Shown: positions 1 to 5,698, counted from the first letter of the stretch. The stretch: DNA of 5,698 nt from Acidobacteriota bacterium (GCA_030624355.1 JAUXKG010000185.1:1-5698), one strand, 5' to 3'. Numbers and translations: made by a program. The notes: a model not told the origin generated them from the sequence alone.

Positions 1-2
1 GC

Positions 3-179
3 ATCGAAAGGTACTTTTTGACTAAAACCACCTGGTGGCAAACGGTGCTTGCTTTGGGGGCCGGAGTCATGATGATGGTGCCCGATTTGCTCACCGATGT
101 CATAGGGGCTGGCCTGCTGGTAATAGTGATTGTCTGGCAGTGGAGGAGCCGTCGCCTCTCTGGCCCGGGTTATGCATAG
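3..179 (+). CDS. TRAP transporter fused permease, C-terminal end (partial, 5' end outside window)
   Basis: The last 58 codons of a gene that begins left of the window; frame 3 is the only plus-strand frame open from the edge. The peptide reads YFLTKTTWWQ, then a hydrophobic stretch with MMMVPDLLTDVIG, a second hydrophobic run (LLVIVIVWQW) and a short basic tail. A YxL...W segment followed by a hydrophobic helix, P-x-L-x-TD-x-IG and another helix is how fused DctQM-type (TAXI/12TM) TRAP permeases usually end. Such proteins are inner-membrane subunits that use an ion gradient to import organic acids or similar solutes delivered by a periplasmic binding protein. The binding protein is not in view and the substrate cannot be told. 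The last codons (GPGYA and the TAG stop) are read from the left arm of an inverted-repeat element starting near 162, so the native C-terminus was probably altered. The family call rests on a short tail only. Confidence 0.68.
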   Translation: MERYFLTKTTWWQTVLALGAGVMMMVPDLLTDVIGAGLLVIVIVWQWRSRRLSGPGYA

Positions 180-339
180 GTTCTCGTCACGAAGCGCCGA
201 AAGCACCGGACTGACAAGGCGCGCGACCGAGGCCCCCGCAAGCGTACTGTACGGTACGCTGAGGAGGCCGATCGAGCGCACCACAGTCAGGACGAGTGAT
301 TTCCGCGATGCAGTAGAGAATTTATGCATGATCCGGGCT
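162..339. mobile_element. 178-bp imperfect palindrome, MITE-like element with terminal inverted repeats
   Basis: The outer 24 bases at 162-185 match the reverse complement of 316-339 at 19 of 24 positions, and all five differences are transitions. Both ends carry (G/A)GCCCGG(G/A) followed by ATGCATA and then TTCTC reading inward. The similarity continues to the middle: aligned by hand with a few one-base gaps, the two 89-bp arms agree at about two thirds of positions. They meet in a 20-bp near-perfect palindrome at 241-260 whose centre (250.5) is exactly the centre of the outer repeats. No credible protein is encoded inside and no convincing target-site duplication was found. This fits a miniature non-autonomous transposable element or a decayed pair of IS ends. 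The IS family was not assigned. Confidence 0.6.
241..260. repeat. Central 20-bp palindrome of the inverted-repeat element
   Basis: AGCGTAC at 241-247 pairs perfectly with GTACGCT at 254-260. One T-G wobble (248/253) extends the stem to 8 bp around a 4-base GTAC loop. It is the exact midpoint of the 162-339 element, so it looks like the tip of a long cruciform or RNA hairpin. It has no T-run after it and so is not a classical intrinsic terminator on its own. Confidence 0.6.
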
Positions 340-410
340 AAGAAAGCACAACACAGTCAGCGTGGATGATTGTGGCACTGCAGTAGACAACTTATGCATT
401 ATCAGGGCTG
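275..410. repeat. Two tandem direct copies (70-bp period) of the element's right end
   Basis: Bases 275-340 and 345-410 line up without gaps at an offset of exactly 70. The shared blocks are CACAGTCAG (282 and 352), TGATT (297 and 367), TGCAGTAGA (309 and 379) and TTATGCAT (322 and 392). Over 282-340 against 352-410 I count 44 of 59 identical bases. The second copy ends in AGGGCT (404-409), a degenerate form of the outer end CGGGCT (334-339), so the left arm at 162 has two possible right-hand partners. The second copy reaches to within 13 bases of the pfkA stop codon. It may come from a partial tandem duplication of the element or from nested insertion of a relative; the roughly 25% divergence says it is old. 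Confidence 0.65.
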
Positions 411-422
411 GCGATCTCTCGT

Positions 423-1535
423 TTAGTCCCCAAAGGAAATGCCTATAGTCCTGGCGGTTTTCACCAACTGGCCATTAGGATCGACCAGGCGCGGGTGAGC
501 AACTGCCTCCTCGATTGGAACCGACTCAATGCGTCCGCATTGCAGAGAAACCATGCGTCCGAAACTACCCTGAGCCGCCAGTTCCACCGCCTCCATTCCG
601 AATCGCGTTCCCAGAAGACGATCGAACGGAGTGGGCCGGCCGCCTCGCTGCAGGTGTCCGAGAACCACCACTCGGGCCTCGATGTGAGACTGCTGCTGGA
701 TCATATCAGCCACTGCGAAGCCCATGCCTCCCAGCCTTCGATCAGAATCCCTGGACCCTTGCTCCAGGTAAATCTGTGTTCCTCCCCGGGGAGCCGCCCC
801 TTCGGCCACCACTACCACGCTGGAAGGCCGTCCGCCCTCAGCGCGCTGTCGGAGCTTATCGCCGATTTTCTCCATGTCAAAAGGGATCTCCGGAATGAGA
901 ATGACGTCCACTCCTCCCGAAATTCCCGCTTCCAGAGCAATCCATCCGGCGTTCCGACCCATGACTTCAACCACCATCACCCGGTCGTGGCTCTCAGCGG
1001 TGGTGTGGACCTTGTCAATGGCTTCGGTGGCCGTCTGTACTGCGGTGTTAAAGCCGAAACTGACCTCGGTGGCCAACAGGTCATTGTCGATAGTTTTGGG
1101 GACCCCGATAACGGGCAAACCCGCCTGGAAGAACTGCTGGCCAATACTCAGAGTGCCGTCCCCTCCCACCACGATCAGCGCCTCCAGATCCAGTTCTTTG
1201 AACTTCTCGATGACCTGTTGAGAATAGTCATGAAACTCGGTCTCTCCCTGTTCATTCTTGACCGGATAGTCGAAGGGGTTTCCGCGGTTAGTGGTGCCCA
1301 GGATGGTCCCTCCCCTGGAGAGGATGCCGCGGGTTGAGGCCAGTGTCAGCGGCACCATCTTTCCTGGTTGGATGAAGCCATCGAAGCTGTCCTCGCTTCC
1401 CCAAATCTGCCACTCGTAGCCGAGGATGGCCGTCTTGGTCGCCGCTCGAATCACCGCATTCAGCCCCGGACAGTCTCCACCGCCGTTTAGCAGGCAAATG
1501 CGCTTCTTCGCTTTCTTGTTCTGGGAAGAATTCAT
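423..1535 (-). CDS. pfkA: 6-phosphofructokinase (group III type, likely ATP-dependent)
   Basis: Phosphorylates fructose 6-phosphate to fructose 1,6-bisphosphate in the cytoplasm, the committing step of glycolysis. The 370-residue protein shows the family motifs in order: GGGDCPGLN (18-26, nucleotide-binding loop), SRGGTILGTTNRGNP (73-87), GGDGT (124-128), PKTIDND (146-152, with the catalytic Asp pair), MGRNAGW (192-198) and IPEIPF (214-219), then GHLQRGG near the C-terminus. Gly127 is at the site that is Gly in ATP enzymes and Asp in pyrophosphate enzymes, which favours ATP. Lys147 is at the site that is Gly in E. coli PfkA and Lys in pyrophosphate enzymes. This mixture is typical of group III ('mixed-substrate') PFKs. 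Length is normal and no frameshift is seen. The ATG at 1535 is the only usable start before an in-frame stop upstream. It has no Shine-Dalgarno sequence but has TATAAA 12 bases upstream (1548-1553), so a very short leader is possible. Confidence 0.93.
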   Translation of the reverse strand: MNSSQNKKAKKRICLLNGGGDCPGLNAVIRAATKTAILGYEWQIWGSEDSFDGFIQPGKMVPLTLASTRGILSRGGTILGTTNRGNPFDYPVKNEQGETEFHDYSQQVIEKFKELDLEALIVVGGDGTLSIGQQFFQAGLPVIGVPKTIDNDLLATEVSFGFNTAVQTATEAIDKVHTTAESHDRVMVVEVMGRNAGWIALEAGISGGVDVILIPEIPFDMEKIGDKLRQRAEGGRPSSVVVVAEGAAPRGGTQIYLEQGSRDSDRRLGGMGFAVADMIQQQSHIEARVVVLGHLQRGGRPTPFDRLLGTRFGMEAVELAAQGSFGRMVSLQCGRIESVPIEEAVAHPRLVDPNGQLVKTARTIGISFGD

Positions 1536-1620
1536 CTGAAGTGGGATTTTATAACGTTTACGGGATCAGACAAAGGAGGGGAGGCGGCTGACCAACCCCA
1601 GACCTGCCTATCGCTTCCTC

Positions 1621-1649
1621 TTTACTGTTTCCCCCCCATTGTCTATTGT
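1621..1649 (+). promoter_or_regulatory. Candidate sigma70-type promoter for the lutABC genes
   Basis: TTTACT (1621-1626) and TATTGT (1644-1649) are separated by exactly 17 bases, each matching the sigma70 consensus at 4 of 6 positions. The expected transcription start near 1656 would leave a leader of about 35 bases before lutA. It lies in the only long gap ahead of the plus-strand gene run, where a promoter must exist, but the boxes are weak. No operator is recognised; ACCGGCT/AGCCGG half-sites at 1655-1661 and 1674-1679 form a weak inverted repeat between promoter and gene. Confidence 0.33.
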
Positions 1650-1690
1650 TAGGCACCGGCTCCTCAGCGCCCAAGCCGGCCATCATCATC

Positions 1691-2407
1691 ATGAAAGTAT
1701 CCTTGTTTGTCTCTTGCCTGGTGGATCAGTTGTTCCCGCTTGTCGGGATCAGCACGGTAAAGGTTTTGAGAAAACTTGGAGTCGAGGTCGAGTTTGACAG
1801 GCGCCAGACCTGCTGCGGTCAGCCCGCCTTCAACTCTGGGTATGTTCAGGAGGCCACTCAGGTGGCTGGCGGCCTGCTTGAGGTTTTCAAGGATGCCGAG
1901 AGCATCGTTGTGCCATCGGGATCCTGTTGCACGATGATCAAGGTGTTTTTCCCTGAACTTTTTCCCGAAGGCTCACGGGAGGGAATCCTGGCCCGGGAAA
2001 TCGCCCAGAGAACCTTCGAGTTGTCCGATTTTCTGGTTTCCGTTCTTGGGGTGACAGCCACCGGCGCTCGTTTTCCGGAAGTTGTGACTTATCATGACTC
2101 TTGCCACCTTCTGCGCGAATTGAACATCTCCAGTGCGCCCAGACAGTTGATTCGCGAAGTCGAAGACATTGACTTTCGAGAGCTGAAGGAGTCTGACCGC
2201 TGCTGCGGGTTTGGAGGGACGTTCTCGGTGAAATTTCCCGATGTGTCGGCAGCCATTGGTGAAGACAAGGTTCAGAGGATCCGGGAGTCCGGTGCCCGAT
2301 ATGTCATCGCCAATGATGTCAGTTGTTTGATGCACCTGGACGGCTTGCTGCGGCGTCAACAGGTGCCGGTGCAGACCATGCACCTGGCGGAGTTGTTGGC
2401 TCAATGA
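1691..2407 (+). CDS. lutA: LutA, Fe-S subunit of L-lactate oxidation system (two CCG domains)
   Basis: One of three proteins (LutABC, also called LldEFG) that together oxidise L-lactate to pyruvate, passing electrons through Fe-S clusters. The protein has 238 residues, the size of Bacillus LutA. It contains two cysteine-rich CCG (DUF224) modules, as in the heterodisulfide reductase and glycolate oxidase iron-sulfur subunits. The first has Cys9, Cys41-Cys42-Gly43 and Cys79-Cys80; the second has Cys138 (in YHDSCH), Cys171-Cys172-Gly173 and Cys212 (in CLMH). No signal peptide or membrane segment is seen, so it is cytoplasmic. The start MKVSLFVSCLVDQLFP matches the usual family N-terminus; a TTG 45 bases upstream would add an unrelated Pro/Ala-rich extension and is rejected. 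No clear Shine-Dalgarno precedes the ATG, which sits in a run of CAT triplets. Its stop overlaps the lutB start in ATGA. Confidence 0.95.
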   Translation: MKVSLFVSCLVDQLFPLVGISTVKVLRKLGVEVEFDRRQTCCGQPAFNSGYVQEATQVAGGLLEVFKDAESIVVPSGSCCTMIKVFFPELFPEGSREGILAREIAQRTFELSDFLVSVLGVTATGARFPEVVTYHDSCHLLRELNISSAPRQLIREVEDIDFRELKESDRCCGFGGTFSVKFPDVSAAIGEDKVQRIRESGARYVIANDVSCLMHLDGLLRRQQVPVQTMHLAELLAQ

Positions 2408-3816
2408 TCAAAATCAGCAGCAACACCCGTGCGGCATTGCTGGACCAGAAACTTCAAAGGAATCTGGTTCATGTTCTCGGCAAGACGGTGAACGCTCGCA
2501 ATGCAGCCGTTGCCGATGTTTCCAACTGGGAAGAGCTCAGAGAACACGCCCGCCAGGTCAAGACCCACACTTTGTCCAGACTGGATCATTATTTGGAAGA
2601 ACTGGAAGACAAGATTCAGGAAAAGGGAGGAAGGGTGATTTGGGCGGAGACTCCGCAGCAGGCCATTGAATTCATCCTCGACCTGGCTCACCGGAGGCAA
2701 ATGAACAGGGTCATCAAGAGCAAGAGCATGCTCACCGAAGAGATCCACCTGAACCAGGCCCTGGAACGCGCCGGTATCAATCCGATTGAAACCGATTTGG
2801 GGGAATACATCGTTCAGCTGGCCGGGGAGACCCCTTCACACATTATTGCCCCGGCACTGCACAAGTCACGGGAAGAAATTGCCGATCTCTTTGTCGAGAA
2901 GGTAGGTATGCCTGCTACCGAAGACGTGGTTGAGATCACCGCGACGGCTCGCAGAATCCTGCGGGATCATTTCCTGACTTCACAGATTGGAATTACCGGC
3001 GCGAACTTTGCAGTGGCTGAGACGGGAACGATCGTGGTGGTGGAAAACGAGGGGAACGCGCGGTTGACTGTCTCGGCCCCGGAGATTCATGTCGCTCTGA
3101 TGGGCATTGAGAAGGTGATTCCTCGACAGTCTGACTTGCCGGTGTTTCTCAAACTTCTTATCAGAAGCGCCACGGGGCAAAAGATCACCAGTTACATCAA
3201 CTTCCTCACCGGACCTTGTCGAAGCGACGAGACCGACGGGCCTGGCGAGTTCTATCTGGTTCTGATCGACAATGGGCGCACCCAGGTACTGACCGATTCC
3301 TACCTTCGCCAGACTCTGGCTTGTATTCGCTGCGGGGCTTGCCAGAATGTCTGTCCCGTCTATCAGCGTCTGGGTGGTCACGCCTACGGGTCCACTTACC
3401 AGGGCCCGATTGGAGCAATTCTGACTCCTCAGCTGGGCTCCGTGGATGAGGCCCCTGAGCATGCTTTTGTGTCGTCGCTGTGCGGTGCCTGCTACGAGGT
3501 GTGCCCGGTCAAGATTGAGATTCCTCACATTCTCTTGAAGCTTCGTGAAAAGACCCAGACCAGGATAAACAGAAGGGCAGCTCATCTTCCCTTGGAGAAG
3601 TGGGGCATCCAGTTGTGGTCCTGGATCATGCAGTCGCCGGCCCGCTACCAGCGGCTGGCGATGTGTATTCGGATGGCCCAGAGGATTTTTTGGGGCGGAG
3701 AAGAACTGAAGTTTCCCCTGCCGCCTTTCAAGCAGTGGATGGAGCATCGTGAGCTTCCAACTCTTCCCGCCCAAAGTTTTCGGGATCTCTATCAATCGGG
3801 GGAACAAGACGGATGA
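2404..3816 (+). CDS. lutB: LutB, LUD-domain ferredoxin-type subunit of L-lactate oxidation system
   Basis: Iron-sulfur subunit of the LutABC lactate-oxidising system; in this family it combines a LUD domain with ferredoxin-like clusters. The predicted 470 residues are close to Bacillus LutB. The LUD domain covers roughly residues 65-290 and carries the signature NFAVAETGTIVVVENEGN (from 201), also seen in LutC. Then come CIRCGACQNVCP (Cys307, 310, 313, 317) and CGACYEVCP (Cys360, 363, 367); the second motif has Ser357 where a canonical first cysteine would stand, which I believe is usual for the family. The C-terminus is the LutB-type extension. The start is the ATG that overlaps the lutA stop (ATGA), with GGAG at 2389-2392; an in-frame ATG 81 bases upstream lies inside lutA and adds non-homologous sequence. 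It is translationally coupled to both neighbours, as expected for subunits needed together. Confidence 0.95.
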   Translation: MIKISSNTRAALLDQKLQRNLVHVLGKTVNARNAAVADVSNWEELREHARQVKTHTLSRLDHYLEELEDKIQEKGGRVIWAETPQQAIEFILDLAHRRQMNRVIKSKSMLTEEIHLNQALERAGINPIETDLGEYIVQLAGETPSHIIAPALHKSREEIADLFVEKVGMPATEDVVEITATARRILRDHFLTSQIGITGANFAVAETGTIVVVENEGNARLTVSAPEIHVALMGIEKVIPRQSDLPVFLKLLIRSATGQKITSYINFLTGPCRSDETDGPGEFYLVLIDNGRTQVLTDSYLRQTLACIRCGACQNVCPVYQRLGGHAYGSTYQGPIGAILTPQLGSVDEAPEHAFVSSLCGACYEVCPVKIEIPHILLKLREKTQTRINRRAAHLPLEKWGIQLWSWIMQSPARYQRLAMCIRMAQRIFWGGEELKFPLPPFKQWMEHRELPTLPAQSFRDLYQSGEQDG

Positions 3817-4502
3817 GTCGCTCGATCATTTTGGGAAGGATTCGACAGGCCCTGGCTCGAGAGAGGCCCGAGCCGCTGCCCCTCACTGTGCCAGAGTTTC
3901 CGCAATACCCCCAGCCGGTGGAAAAATTCACAGAGGAACTGGAAGCCTCGGGAGGTATTTTCCTGGATGGCCGCCAGCCGGATCAGCTTGCCGACCTGCT
4001 GAGCCGGGTAATGAAAGAGGCTGACGCGACCGAAATCTACTGGGAAACTGAGGAAATGTTGGATAAGCACGATATCCCCTTCGCGCTGCGCAAGACCAAG
4101 GTTTCTTCCCAATCGTCTCTTCTGTACAGCTATCATTTTCGACAGGAAGTGAAGCTGCCACTCACCATCCGCGTTAAACAGCGTCAGAGACTGGAACTGG
4201 CCAGGATCTCCCTCTCGGCCAGCAGTGCCCGCTTCGGTGTTGCTGAAACCGGGACCATCGTCCACGCTGTGCGATCCGGCGTGGGGCGCCTGCTTTCGGT
4301 ACTGCCTCCCTCCCACCTGGTTCTTCTCTCAGAGGGGGATCTGCTGACGAACCAGAAGGAACTCTTTTCCCATCTTCGCTTGGGAGAAGAGGGGAGTGCC
4401 CTGACTCTGGTCACCGGTCCCAGCCGTACAGCGGACATCGAGAAAACGCTGGTCATGGGTGCTCATGGGCCCAAGCAGCTGTTCGTCCTGCTGACTCGCT
4501 GA
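3813..4502 (+). CDS. lutC: LutC, LUD-domain subunit of L-lactate oxidation system
   Basis: Third component required for LutABC-dependent lactate use; its exact biochemical part is not settled. The 229 residues form a single LUD domain after a short N-terminal helix (ILGRIRQAL at 6-14). Recognisable signatures are RFGVAETGTIV (140-150), LLSVLPPSHLVLL, TGPSRTADIE (201-210) and GAHGP (216-220), all hallmarks of the LutC/YkgG family. There are no cysteine clusters, so electron carriage is left to LutA and LutB. Length is close to that of Bacillus LutC. The start codon overlaps the lutB stop in ATGA, and a GGGGGA tract (3798-3803) at suitable distance serves as ribosome binding site. No lactate permease or regulator gene is adjacent in this window. 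Confidence 0.94.
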   Translation: MSRSIILGRIRQALARERPEPLPLTVPEFPQYPQPVEKFTEELEASGGIFLDGRQPDQLADLLSRVMKEADATEIYWETEEMLDKHDIPFALRKTKVSSQSSLLYSYHFRQEVKLPLTIRVKQRQRLELARISLSASSARFGVAETGTIVHAVRSGVGRLLSVLPPSHLVLLSEGDLLTNQKELFSHLRLGEEGSALTLVTGPSRTADIEKTLVMGAHGPKQLFVLLTR

Positions 4503-4519
4503 TTGGGCTAAGGTAGAAT
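4491..4519 (+). promoter_or_regulatory. Possible internal promoter ahead of the pterin gene pair
   Basis: CTGACT (4491-4496, 4 of 6 to the -35 consensus) and TAGAAT (4514-4519, 5 of 6 to the -10 consensus) are spaced by 17 bases across the lutC stop codon. If used, transcription would begin near 4526, only about 10 bases before the next gene's preferred start. This could let the pterin genes be expressed without lactate operon induction. The match could be chance. Confidence 0.28.
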
Positions 4520-4535
4520 CGACTCGGAGATGGCC

Positions 4536-5306
4536 ATGGCTGCAGCCGAAATTCGAGGAAGGACTGCCCTGATCACGGGCGGAGCCAAGCGAATTGGGAA
4601 AGTGATCGCGCTCAGGTTGGCTGAACAGGGAGTGAACATTGCCTTCACCTACCGGAAGAGTGCCCAGGAAGCCAATCGGACTGAAGGTGAATTGCAGCAG
4701 CGGGGTGTGCAGGTTTCGGCACTACAGGCGGATCTGTCCGATCTCGATGCCTGTGAGAGAGTGATCCAGGAGGTGACCGCCCGTCTTGGCAAGGTGGACA
4801 TTCTGGTGAACAACGCCTCCGACTTCTCCAGAACCGATCTCGAGGCATTGAGCCGGGATCCGCAGCAGTTCAGGAAGCAATTCGAATACCTGAACGCGCT
4901 TCACATGGGTGCTCCCTTTTATCTTGGGATGTCTCTGGGTCTGATTATGAAGAAGGAGGGTTGGGGGCGTATTATCAACATCACGGATCGGGTGACTGCC
5001 AGAGGACAGGCCTACCGCGGCTGGAGTCTCTATCTGGCCACCAAGTACGGTCTGTATGGGATCACCCAGGCACTGGCTGTGGAGTTGAGTCCTGAGGTCA
5101 CCGTCAACAGCATTGCGCCGGGTCTGGTGATGGCTCCCTCTGAAATCGACCCCAAACAATTAGATGAGCTGCGTGATAAGATTCCTCTGAAAAAGGAGGC
5201 TGGACCAGAGGCGATTGCGGCCGATGTTCTTCATCTGATCCAGTCGGACTCCAAGACCGGTAGCGTCATGCTGACTGACGGCGGGTCTAGTGTGGTGTCG
5301 ATATGA
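4536..5306 (+). CDS. SDR-family pteridine reductase-like oxidoreductase (FolM/PTR1 type)
   Basis: Short-chain dehydrogenase/reductase, 256 residues from this start, with the classical Rossmann layout. TGGAKRIG (14-21) is the cofactor-binding loop in the TGxxxRxG form typical of pteridine reductases. Asp66 follows strand 3, and NNAS is at 92-95. The catalytic region has Asp151 (in INITD), where most SDRs have Ser, with Tyr166 and Lys170 in YLATK. Asp-Tyr-Lys is the arrangement of Leishmania PTR1 and E. coli FolM, which reduce dihydropterins with NADPH. Arg19 in the loop and Tyr39-Arg40 after strand 2 would suit NADP(H). The expected reaction is reduction of a dihydropterin such as dihydromonapterin; the exact substrate is unknown. 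ATG 4536 is preferred because GGAG (4526-4529) lies 6 bases upstream; ATG 4530 would put that site almost on the start codon. The pterin synthase gene overlaps its stop (ATGA), supporting a pterin role. It could instead be a general SDR of other specificity. Confidence 0.88.
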   Translation: MAAAEIRGRTALITGGAKRIGKVIALRLAEQGVNIAFTYRKSAQEANRTEGELQQRGVQVSALQADLSDLDACERVIQEVTARLGKVDILVNNASDFSRTDLEALSRDPQQFRKQFEYLNALHMGAPFYLGMSLGLIMKKEGWGRIINITDRVTARGQAYRGWSLYLATKYGLYGITQALAVELSPEVTVNSIAPGLVMAPSEIDPKQLDELRDKIPLKKEAGPEAIAADVLHLIQSDSKTGSVMLTDGGSSVVSI

Positions 5307-5698
5307 AGCATACGATCGTGAAGAGACTTTACTTTTGCTACGGTCATCGCCTGATGGATTACGACGGCAAATGCGCCCACCCCCATGGCCACAATGGCAT
5401 CCTGGAGGTCGAACTTTCCAGTGAAGAGCTCGACTCGAGAGGCATGGTCTATGACTTTACCGAGGTTAAGGAGCACATTCAGGAGTTTCTTGATCGGGAA
5501 ATCGATCACAAGATGCTTCTGCGCGAGGGGGATCCGATCATTTCGGCCCTGCAGGGCGTCGGTGAGCCAGTGTTTATCATGAAGGACAATCCGACCGCCG
5601 AGAACATTGCCAAATTGATCTTTGGAGCCGCCAAGGAAAAGAATCTTCAGGTGGTTGATGTCCGATTGTGGGAGACCCCGGACGCCTTCGCTGAATAC
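5303..5698 (+). CDS. queD: 6-pyruvoyl/6-carboxy-tetrahydropterin synthase family protein (QueD-like; 3' end outside window)
   Basis: T-fold zinc enzyme acting on 7,8-dihydroneopterin triphosphate: QueD makes 6-carboxytetrahydropterin for queuosine and 7-deazapurines, while PTPS makes 6-pyruvoyltetrahydropterin for biopterin. The 132 codons present read to the window edge with no stop, yet already span the full core. Zinc ligands are His15 (in YGHRL), His28 and His30 (HGH). Cys24 precedes them as CxxxHGH, the spacing of QueD/PTPS-I rather than the ExxHGH form that replaces FolB. Further family motifs are GMVYDF (47-52), IDH (67-69), PTAEN (97-101) and the substrate-anchoring Glu124 in WET. IDHKML replaces the more usual LDHxxLN, a mild variant. 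The start overlaps the SDR stop in ATGA with no strong ribosome site, so translation is probably coupled. The neighbouring pteridine-reductase-like gene leaves open a role in a reduced-pterin cofactor pathway; no other queuosine gene is in view. Confidence 0.9.
   Translation, partial: MKHTIVKRLYFCYGHRLMDYDGKCAHPHGHNGILEVELSSEELDSRGMVYDFTEVKEHIQEFLDREIDHKMLLREGDPIISALQGVGEPVFIMKDNPTAENIAKLIFGAAKEKNLQVVDVRLWETPDAFAEY

Noticed and set aside
155..161. Possible target-site duplication (CTCTC before 162 and again at 416-420)
   Set aside because: The two short CT runs are not at equal distance from the repeat ends and are low complexity, so they do not support a defined duplication.
130..369. 79-codon plus-strand open frame across the repeat cluster
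   Set aside because: It runs through both arms of the inverted repeat, begins inside the TRAP coding end in another frame, has no ribosome binding site and shows no recognisable domain.
495..1337. 280-codon open frame antisense to pfkA
   Set aside because: The minus strand carries a full set of phosphofructokinase motifs. The plus-strand product has low-complexity composition and no domain, as expected of a shadow frame.
1571..1590. Strong AAAGGAGG Shine-Dalgarno-like sequence in the pfkA-lutA gap
   Set aside because: No ATG, GTG or TTG follows at a usable distance, only a CTG further on, and it is more than 100 bases from the lutA start. On the other strand it is a pyrimidine tract. No small gene is supported.
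1646..1690. Upstream TTG start adding 15 residues to LutA
   Set aside because: The extension is unlike the family N-terminus, TTG is a rare start, no ribosome site precedes it, and the candidate -10 box overlaps it. The ATG at 1691 gives the expected 238-residue protein.
2980..3807. 275-codon minus-strand frame opposite lutB
   Set aside because: lutB is unmistakable on the plus strand, with conserved LUD and Fe-S motifs. The opposite frame has no domain, no upstream signals and no operon partner.

Overview
The window looks like chromosomal DNA of a free-living, probably Gram-negative bacterium of moderate-to-high GC content. It holds a fused TRAP transporter tail, a group III type phosphofructokinase, a three-protein Lut lactate oxidation system and a pterin gene pair. 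The gene content would suit an Acidobacteriota-like or related environmental lineage, but that is only an impression. No rRNA, tRNA, CRISPR array, phage gene or intact transposase gene was seen.

Layout, left to right. Positions 3-179 (+) are the last 58 codons of a TRAP transporter fused permease. Its final codons and stop lie inside a 178-bp imperfect palindrome (162-339) that resembles a gene-less, MITE-like element. The right end of that element is repeated once more in tandem at a 70-bp period (275-410). Positions 423-1535 (-) encode 6-phosphofructokinase, convergent with the TRAP gene, so the repeat cluster sits between two converging genes. The 155-bp gap at 1536-1690 separates pfkA from the divergent plus-strand genes and holds a plausible promoter for them.

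From 1691 to the right edge everything is on the plus strand and tightly packed: lutA, lutB and lutC (joined by 4-bp ATGA overlaps), a 33-bp gap, a pteridine-reductase-like SDR, and a 6-pyruvoyl/6-carboxy-tetrahydropterin synthase (again an ATGA overlap), which is cut by the window end. LutA, LutB and LutC together oxidise L-lactate to pyruvate through Fe-S proteins. Phosphofructokinase on the other strand serves glycolysis, so this is a central-carbon neighbourhood. The last two genes form a pterin module: the synthase acts on dihydroneopterin triphosphate, and the SDR has the active-site pattern of FolM/PTR1 enzymes that reduce dihydropterins.

The least ordinary material is the repeat cluster at 162-410. 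It appears to have supplied the stop codon of the upstream gene, and its symmetric structure is not explained by any gene. The pterin pair behind lutABC is the second point of interest.
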